64,000 nucleotides of DNA from Nocardioides sp. (GTDB lineage: Bacteria > Actinomycetota > Actinomycetes > Propionibacteriales > Nocardioidaceae), in the NCBI RefSeq assembly GCF_029937575.1, contig NZ_JAPYPS010000004.1, positions 16,624 through 80,623 of the forward strand, read 5' to 3'. The translations under genes were made by a program, and so were the position numbers. Positions 58,252 through 64,000 of the stretch are shown here, piece by piece (position 1 is the first letter of the stretch; every line of letters begins with the position of its first letter). Below the pieces are notes generated by a model. That model worked only from the letters and a program-made list of their open reading frames with translations, was not told the origin of the DNA and searched no databases.

Positions 58252-58332
58252 GTCGAGACGGGACAATTGTGGAGTTGTGGCAGCCTTTCGGCCCGCCGAC
58301 GTGTCAGAACTCCACAATTGTGCCGTTTGGGC
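58252..58332. repeat. Paired-palindrome element, copy 3 (81 bp)
   Basis: Palindromes centred at 58266.5 and 58317.5, again 51 bp apart. Unit 1 is degraded on the left (GTCGAGACGGGACAA). Unit 2 (GTCAGAACTCCACAA...TTGTGCCGTTTGG) is almost identical to unit 2 of copy 2 and in the same orientation. It lies 79 bp upstream of the DUF559 start and 30 bp past the MerR-PP2C stop. Confidence 0.9.
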
Positions 58333-58362
58333 ACGCCGACGCCGACGCCGACCCCACCGACG

Positions 58363-59418
58363 TCAGGGCACGTCGACGACGACCAGGGCGTGGTTGTCGG
58401 GCTCTCCTGCCGCTCGTACGGCGTCGCGCACGGTGGCGACGACGTCCTCGGGTGGCGCGTCGGCCACGAGCAGTCCCGTGAGCACCGCGGTCTCGAGGAC
58501 CGCGTGCACGCCGTCACTCGTCAGGACGAGACGGTCGCCCGGCTCGACTGCGTGCACGGCGAGGTCCGGGGCGAAGGAGCCGTCGACCGCGATCGCCCGG
58601 TTGAGGATCACCCGACGGTCGTCGGCGCGCGCCTCCTCGGGGGTCAGCCTGCCCTCGTCGACGAGGGTCTGGACGACGCTGTGGTCGCGGGTCAGCCGCT
58701 CGAGCCGGCCGTCGCGGACGCGGTAGGCGCGGGTGTCGCCGACGTGCGCGACGGCCACCTGGTCGTCGCGCACCACCAGGGCCGTGAGGGTGGTCGCGGC
58801 GTCCGGGTGGTCGGCGTACTGCTCGGTGACCAGTGCCGCGGCGCGGGCCACCGCGGCGTCGAGGGCCCGCAGCGGGTCGTCCTCGCCGGCCCCGTCCAGG
58901 GCTGCCACCACGCCGAGGACGTCGGACGCCAGGTCGCGGGGGCAGCCACCGATCCCGTCGGCCACCGCGTAGACCCCGTCGGTCACCAGGATCGCGTCCT
59001 GCTGGTCCTCGCGACCACCCTGCTCGAGGTACGACGCCGCGTCGGTCGCCGGCTGTCGGGTGATGCTCATCATGGTCTCCTTGTCGTCGAGCTCGGACAC
59101 GAGGGCGGCGACGAGCGAGCGGGTGGAGGCCGCGTCGGCCTCCACCTGGCGCCAGTACGACGTGAGCTCGGCCGCCGCGGCCCGACCGGAGCGCGAGGCC
59201 AGGTCGGCCACCACCCGGATCCGGGCCAGCGGCATGCCGGCCAGTCGCAGCCGCGCCACGAGTCGAGCCCGGTCGAGCTGCTGCGGCGCGTAGCGTCGAT
59301 AGCCGCTGATCGCGTCCACCTCGACCGGGACCAGCAGCCCCATCTCGTCGTAGAGGCGCAGCGCCTTCGCGCTGAGCCCGGTCGCCCGGGCGAACTCGCC
59401 GATGCTGACGTGCGTCAT
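58363..59418 (-). CDS. MerR-type regulator fused to a PP2C protein phosphatase
   Basis: 351 aa. Residues 1-115: MerR HTH and coiled-coil (SIGEFARATGLSAKALRLYDEMGLLVPVEVDAISGYRRY, LARLRLAGMPLARI). Residues 125-351: PP2C fold with GREDQQDAILV, VADGIGG, TALVVRDDQVAVAHVGDTRAYRV, LTSDGVH and EPDNHALVVVDV, giving the Mg/Mn-binding Asp set. It could couple Ser/Thr dephosphorylation to transcription; the MerR part might instead be a sensor. GAGAGGA precedes the start codon region. Confidence 0.9.
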   Translation of the reverse strand: MTHVSIGEFARATGLSAKALRLYDEMGLLVPVEVDAISGYRRYAPQQLDRARLVARLRLAGMPLARIRVVADLASRSGRAAAAELTSYWRQVEADAASTRSLVAALVSELDDKETMMSITRQPATDAASYLEQGGREDQQDAILVTDGVYAVADGIGGCPRDLASDVLGVVAALDGAGEDDPLRALDAAVARAAALVTEQYADHPDAATTLTALVVRDDQVAVAHVGDTRAYRVRDGRLERLTRDHSVVQTLVDEGRLTPEEARADDRRVILNRAIAVDGSFAPDLAVHAVEPGDRLVLTSDGVHAVLETAVLTGLLVADAPPEDVVATVRDAVRAAGEPDNHALVVVDVP

Positions 59419-59671
59419 CGGGTCATCATCCTCTCGTGGCCCGTCCCGGTGAACCGTTCACCGAGTGTCCCGACGGTGGCCCCTGCCCCGGGGTGAGGGT
59501 CAAGGAGCGACCCGCCGTAGAAACCCCCGGCTGCATCCGCGTCACCGCAAGGTTGTCGGTTTTTCGCCGGGTGCTCGTGAAGATGTCGTGAAAGCCGTAG
59601 CGCGACGGCACCACCTGTCGTTGAGTGATCGATCAGACCCCCGTCTCCCGACCCCTCTCGAGGATCCCTTC

Positions 59672-62600
59672 ATGCTGCCTGCATCGCGCACGGCTCCCTC
59701 TCTCCCGCGGCGCATCGCCACCGGCACGGCGCTGCTCACCGCCCTGGCCACGATCCCGCTGCTCGGCGTGGCCACCGTCTCCGCCGACGCCCGTACGACC
59801 ACCGCACCGGCCACCGCGCCGGTCACGGCACCCTCGATCGACTCCGAGGTCGGCGAGTTCGACCTCAGCGTCGACTTCGTGGCCGCCGCCTCGTCGGTGC
59901 GCAGCGGGAAGTCCTTCGGGGTCAGCGGCACCGTCCGCCGAGCCTCGGAGGTGCTCGCCGCCGCCCGCCAGAGCCTGCCGACGGCACCTGTCGCGGGTGT
60001 GGCAGCGTCGTTCACCCTCGCGCTCGTGGCGCCCGACGGCACCGTCCTGGCCACCCAGGACGTCGTGACGGACGACAGCGGCGCGTTCCGCACCACCGTG
60101 CCCGCCGCGGCGACCCGCGGACTCGACGACTCCCGCTCGATCACCCTCGGCCTGCGCGCCACCGACGCGAGCGACGCCGCCGGGCGCACGACCGCCGACG
60201 CAGGCGCCGCCCCGGTGCTGCTGGCCTCCGCGGGCGGGCTCGACCTGACCAACAGCTTCGTGTCCTCGGTCGGCTGGGTGAAGCCGGGTGAGACCTACCC
60301 GTCGACGATCACCGTCACCAACCCCGGGGCGACACCCGTGGCCGGCGCCGTCGTGGACGTCACCGTCCCGACCGGCACGAGGTTCGAGAGCGCCAAGCCG
60401 AGCGCAGGCACCCGGACGATCAGCGCGACCGAGGTCGTGTGGACGATCCCGACGGTGCCGGCAGCGACCGAGGACGGTCCCGGCGTCGTCAGCCTGGTCC
60501 TCGAGAACACCGCGGCCCTGGCCTCCCAGGAGCCCACCATCGTGTGGCGCGACCTCTCCACGACGGCCACCCTGACCGTCGGCGCCGAGACCAGCGACGC
60601 CACTGCGCACGGTCCCAAGGTGATCCCGCCGAGCGAGACCTACGAGACCGCTCGGTACGGCGACCGTCCGTTCCCGATCGTGCCGGTCCAGTACACCGAC
60701 CGCGCCTACGTCGAGGGCCACACGGGCGAGACCCTCGCCGAGAAGATCAACAGCCCCGAGGTCGCCGGGTCGACGTTCAACCTCTTCCAGGAGATGTCGC
60801 TGGGCCAGCTCTACCCCGCCGGCACCGTGCCGTCGGCCGGCCTGGCGACGGCCGACTTCGACTACGAGCCGGGCTTCGAGCTGACCCGGACGGTCCCGGG
60901 CCAGACGTGCACGGGCACGACCTTCAGCGACCTGCCCTTCGACGTCTCCGGTACGGCGCTGTACCCCGAGCGGGTCACGGACGGGGTCTACAACCTCCCC
61001 GGTCAGACGCAGTACTACGGCGCCGACGCCAACGGCTCCGCGGTCATCGGCTCCCTCGCCGGGATCGGCGCCCTGCAGAACATCGACTCCGGCTGCGGCC
61101 CGACCGGCAAGCTCGTGCGTGACGCCGCCGCCCTGGCGGACCCGGAGGTCGACTACTCCGACTTCGACACCGACAAGGACGGGCTGGTCGACTTCTTCAT
61201 GGTCGTCTACGCCGGCTGCGGCGGCAACGGCGCCTCCCAGCTCGGTGCCTGCAGCGAGGCGACCAGCGACCTGCTGCCCTACGACAACATCTGGCCCCAC
61301 TCGTCCTCGCTGGAGGGCTCCTACAGCGACCCGGTGACCGGGCTCGCGGGCTTCGCCACTGACGACCAGCTCAAGGACCTCGAGGGCAACCCGCTCTGGT
61401 TCACCGACACGACGTACTCGACCAAGACCACCGAGGACCTCGGCGAGGCGCTCAAGGTCTTCGTGCGCGTCGGGCCCTACAACGTCAACCCCGAGACCGC
61501 GATCGACAAGGCCTCGGTGATCTCTCACGAGTACGGGCACTCGCTGGGGCTCCCGGACTTCTACAGCCTCGGTGGCCGCGAGACCTACGGCGACTGGAAC
61601 CTGATGGCGACCGACAAGTCGCAGAACATGGACGCCTTCTCCCGCCAGGAGCTGGGATGGGTCGTGCCCGAGGTGCTCGCGCCCGGCCAGACCGAGGTCA
61701 CCGGCTTCCAGCACTCCAAGGTCGACACCGGGTCGATCACGTGGGCGACGCCCGACGGCGAGGCCTACACCCTGGAGGACGGCGCCGACGGCATCGTGCA
61801 CAACTCCGAGATGTACGTCGCCAAGCTCCCCGGCCGGACGTTGCTCGACGCCGACGCGTTCGAGAGCGGCGACGGCGCCACGGCCGACCACCTGTGGTGG
61901 TCGGGCTCGGGCAACGACTTCGGCTGCGTGCCCAGCGGTGGGCGCAACCTCGACATCGCGATCCCGGGCCTCAGCGACCTCGATCCCGGCACGCCCGTCA
62001 CCCTGTCCTTCAAGTCCCGGTGGAACATCGAGTGGGACTTCGACTACGGCTTCGTGCTCACCACGACCGACGGCGGGTCGACGTACACCTCGCACGAGTC
62101 CGAGGAGGGCTACACGACCTCGGCCAACGGCATCCCGGTCGGGAACCCCAACCAGGTGGGCTGCCTCTCGACCTACGACAACGGCCTGACCGGCTCGAGC
62201 GGCTCCTACGACGCCGGCACCGCCGACCTCGACCGACTCCTGGGCGAGCAGCCCGACCCGGTCTTCCTGGCCGACTCCTACGACATCAGCGACCTCGCCG
62301 GTGCCGACCAGGGCGCGCTGCGCTTCTCCTACGCCACCGACCCCGGCCTGGCTCTGCCCGGCTGGTTCATCGACGACGTCGTGGTGACCGCGACGATCGA
62401 CGGCACCGACAAGGTCCTCTTCGAGACCGACTTCGAGGAGAGTGGCGAGCCCGGCGACGAGCGGATCTTCAACGGCGGCTGCAAGGAGGACCTCTCCACG
62501 GCCAGCCGTTGCACCCTGGGCTGGAAGTACCTGCAGGCCGGCGCAGCCTCCCCGCAGGACCACGCCTACTACCTGGAGATGCGCGACCGCTCGGGCTTCG

Positions 62601-64000
62601 ACTTCGACGGCAAGGGCGAGATCGACCGCGACCCGATCGGCTTCGAGGCCGGGCTCTCCCTCGTCTACACCGACGAGGCGCACGGCTACGGCAACGCCGG
62701 CACGGACGACCCGCCGGCGCAGTCCCCGCTGGACGCGACCCCGACCGTGGGCTCGTCGAGCCCCGAGCTCGACGACGCGGCCTTCACCGCCGCCGACGGC
62801 CGTACGTCGTTCTCCGACGCCGCCGACGACCCGCACGTCGACAACTACGCCGACCCGTCGAGCCCGTCGGGCGACTGGACCTTCGACTACGACTGCCTCG
62901 ACTTCACCGTGAGGTCGATGTCCGGGGAGGACGCCGCACCGGAGGGCAACCTGAGCGGAGACGTGCTCTTCGACCTCGGCGAGGGGTGCAGCGACTTCGA
63001 CTACGGCTACGTCGACGAGGAGCCGCTCCCGGACAACCTCGCGCCCACCGCCGTCGCGGCCGCCGATCCGACGAGCGCCCGGACCGGAGAGACGATCGAG
63101 TTCTCCGGCCTCGGCAGCTCCGACGACGCCGACGCCGTCTCCGACCTGGACTTCAGCTGGGACTTCGGCGACGGCGGCAGCACCAAGGACGCCAGCGGCG
63201 CGACGGTGTCGCGCAGCTACCCGGAGGCAGGCGAGTACGACGTGACCCTGACGGTCACCGACACCCGCGGGCTGAAGGACACCGACCGCCTGACCGTCAC
63301 GGTCACGGGTGAGACCGTCGACACCACGGACCCGATGGCGCAGGCCGAGGTCTCACCGCGCAAGGTGTTCGTGAAGCGCAAGGTCTCGCTGGACGCGTCC
63401 GGCAGCTCCGACGACGTGACGGGCCAGGAGGACCTCACCTACGAGTGGAGCCGGGGTGACGGCGGCGATACCGTCGATGCCACCGGCGCGCAGGCCTCGG
63501 TGAGGTTCCGCAAGCCGGGTCGCTACACCGTGCGGCTGACCGTGACCGACGAGGCGGGCAACAGCGCATCGACGTCGAAGCGGGTCCGCGTACTGCGCTA
63601 CGTGCCCTGCCGCAACTCCTCCGTGCAGCGTCAGGGCTCCTGGAAGGTCCGCAAGGACTCGTCGGTGCCGCGGGGGAGCTACTGCGACACCAGCGGCAAG
63701 GGCAAGCGCCGCAGCGTCGTCACCTACTCGTTCACGGGTCAGAAGCTGCAGATCCTCCAGGGCAAGGCCACCAGCGGTGGCTTCGCCCGGGTGATCGTGG
63801 ACGGCGACAAGAGGAAGCAGCTGAACTTCCGCTCGAAGAGCGGCGCCAGCGGCGTCGCGTTCGACAAGCTGCGCACCTACGGCAAGCTCGGCCGCGGCAC
63901 CCACACGGTGCGCGTGGTGATGAAGCAGACGAGGTCGTCACGCAACGAGGGCTTCCTCGCCGGGTTCGTCGTGGGGGGGGGGGGGGGGCGGCGCGCCCGC
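59672..64000 (+). CDS. M6-type secreted metalloprotease with PKD domains (3' end outside window)
   Basis: Open from the ATG at 59672 to the window end, about 1442 codons; the ORF track omits it because no stop is inside. Signal peptide (GTALLTALATIPLLGVATVSADA), a beta-rich prodomain (about 40-320), then the M6 catalytic domain: FPIVPVQYTDRAYVEG, FDTDKDGLVDFFMVVYAG, and the zinc site HEYGHSLGLPD with H619. A jelly-roll domain (FETDFEESGEPGDE) and two PKD domains follow (about 1125-1310: FSWDFGDGGSTKDASG; YEWSRGDGGDTVDATG). The C-terminal domain HTVRVVMKQTRSSRNEGFLAGFVV then runs into a 16-G homopolymer. It degrades extracellular protein. Confidence 0.88.
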   Translation, partial: MLPASRTAPSLPRRIATGTALLTALATIPLLGVATVSADARTTTAPATAPVTAPSIDSEVGEFDLSVDFVAAASSVRSGKSFGVSGTVRRASEVLAAARQSLPTAPVAGVAASFTLALVAPDGTVLATQDVVTDDSGAFRTTVPAAATRGLDDSRSITLGLRATDASDAAGRTTADAGAAPVLLASAGGLDLTNSFVSSVGWVKPGETYPSTITVTNPGATPVAGAVVDVTVPTGTRFESAKPSAGTRTISATEVVWTIPTVPAATEDGPGVVSLVLENTAALASQEPTIVWRDLSTTATLTVGAETSDATAHGPKVIPPSETYETARYGDRPFPIVPVQYTDRAYVEGHTGETLAEKINSPEVAGSTFNLFQEMSLGQLYPAGTVPSAGLATADFDYEPGFELTRTVPGQTCTGTTFSDLPFDVSGTALYPERVTDGVYNLPGQTQYYGADANGSAVIGSLAGIGALQNIDSGCGPTGKLVRDAAALADPEVDYSDFDTDKDGLVDFFMVVYAGCGGNGASQLGACSEATSDLLPYDNIWPHSSSLEGSYSDPVTGLAGFATDDQLKDLEGNPLWFTDTTYSTKTTEDLGEALKVFVRVGPYNVNPETAIDKASVISHEYGHSLGLPDFYSLGGRETYGDWNLMATDKSQNMDAFSRQELGWVVPEVLAPGQTEVTGFQHSKVDTGSITWATPDGEAYTLEDGADGIVHNSEMYVAKLPGRTLLDADAFESGDGATADHLWWSGSGNDFGCVPSGGRNLDIAIPGLSDLDPGTPVTLSFKSRWNIEWDFDYGFVLTTTDGGSTYTSHESEEGYTTSANGIPVGNPNQVGCLSTYDNGLTGSSGSYDAGTADLDRLLGEQPDPVFLADSYDISDLAGADQGALRFSYATDPGLALPGWFIDDVVVTATIDGTDKVLFETDFEESGEPGDERIFNGGCKEDLSTASRCTLGWKYLQAGAASPQDHAYYLEMRDRSGFDFDGKGEIDRDPIGFEAGLSLVYTDEAHGYGNAGTDDPPAQSPLDATPTVGSSSPELDDAAFTAADGRTSFSDAADDPHVDNYADPSSPSGDWTFDYDCLDFTVRSMSGEDAAPEGNLSGDVLFDLGEGCSDFDYGYVDEEPLPDNLAPTAVAAADPTSARTGETIEFSGLGSSDDADAVSDLDFSWDFGDGGSTKDASGATVSRSYPEAGEYDVTLTVTDTRGLKDTDRLTVTVTGETVDTTDPMAQAEVSPRKVFVKRKVSLDASGSSDDVTGQEDLTYEWSRGDGGDTVDATGAQASVRFRKPGRYTVRLTVTDEAGNSASTSKRVRVLRYVPCRNSSVQRQGSWKVRKDSSVPRGSYCDTSGKGKRRSVVTYSFTGQKLQILQGKATSGGFARVIVDGDKRKQLNFRSKSGASGVAFDKLRTYGKLGRGTHTVRVVMKQTRSSRNEGFLAGFVVGGGGGRRAR
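63973..63988. other. 16-base G homopolymer
   Basis: Sixteen consecutive G near the window end, followed by 12 GC-only bases. It reads through the C-terminus of the metalloprotease as poly-Gly. Most likely a low-quality contig end (poly-G read artefact) rather than biology. Confidence 0.7.

Noticed and set aside
57169-58332. CRISPR array from the repeated ACAATTGT units
   Set aside because: Only two units per element, palindromic throughout, 21-bp spacers partly conserved, and no cas genes.
57169-58332. Classical insertion sequence around the DUF559 gene
   Set aside because: The flanking elements are direct repeats of palindromes, no transposase motif or target duplication is visible, and the third copy stands alone.
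59633-62836. 1067-aa minus-strand ORF
   Set aside because: Antisense shadow of the M6 metalloprotease; Val/Gly/Arg-rich, low-complexity, no signal peptide or motif.

Overview
The window is about 64 kb of very GC-rich, gene-dense DNA from an actinobacterium. GC-rich third positions, frequent GTG starts, an Ino1/PadR/PBP neighbourhood, an rpsF-ssb-rpsR-rplI-dnaB cluster and many genes that look leaderless all point that way. Nocardioides or a close relative (Nocardioidaceae) is my best guess; this is inference, not a database match. A 16-G homopolymer at the right end suggests a contig edge.

Left part (1-16 kb): accessory genes. They are a GNAT fragment, a luciferase-like flavin oxidoreductase behind a KstR-like operator, two secreted proteins (one with SdrD-B/DUF11 domains), a family-61 glycosyltransferase, an acyl-CoA dehydrogenase, an M3 oligopeptidase, an ECF42-type sigma factor with its DGPF/YCII partner, a scramblase-like protein, a GH6 glycosidase, a DUF427 protein and a siderophore-interacting flavoprotein.

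Middle (16-41 kb): a glutamine synthetase-like enzyme with a cysteine-protease-like partner, gamma carbonic anhydrase, an EntS-like exporter, an unusual zinc-knuckle SDR, a DUF429-RelA/SpoT fusion, a purple acid phosphatase, psuK-psuG, a DrrAB-type exporter, a SodC-like lipoprotein overlapping a CopC protein, a P450, tsaD, a catalytically degenerate alpha/beta hydrolase, and a signalling operon (CheY-like regulator, frameshifted membrane protein, histidine kinase lacking its histidine, DUF1059).

Right part (40-64 kb): a conserved core. It holds dnaB, rplI, rpsR, ssb and rpsF on the minus strand; an FHA-FHA-trypsin protein; nfo-femX-alr; a GT87-like membrane protein with a class A PBP; padR-ino1; a DUF559 nuclease; a MerR-PP2C fusion; and a large M6 metalloprotease with PKD domains that runs off the window. 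Peptidoglycan functions cluster at 49-55 kb, and DNA replication and ribosome functions at 40-46 kb.

Cross-cutting signals: (1) an 81-bp dispersed element made of two 30-bp palindromes centred exactly 51 bp apart occurs three times, plus one single palindrome; two copies flank the DUF559 nuclease gene. (2) About 19 genes carry a TANNNT hexamer 6-8 nt before the start codon, the signature of leaderless transcription; in one place two divergent -10 boxes overlap. (3) Several proteins keep their fold but have lost catalytic residues. The paired-palindrome/DUF559 locus and the DUF429-RelA fusion are my best candidates for undescribed biology.
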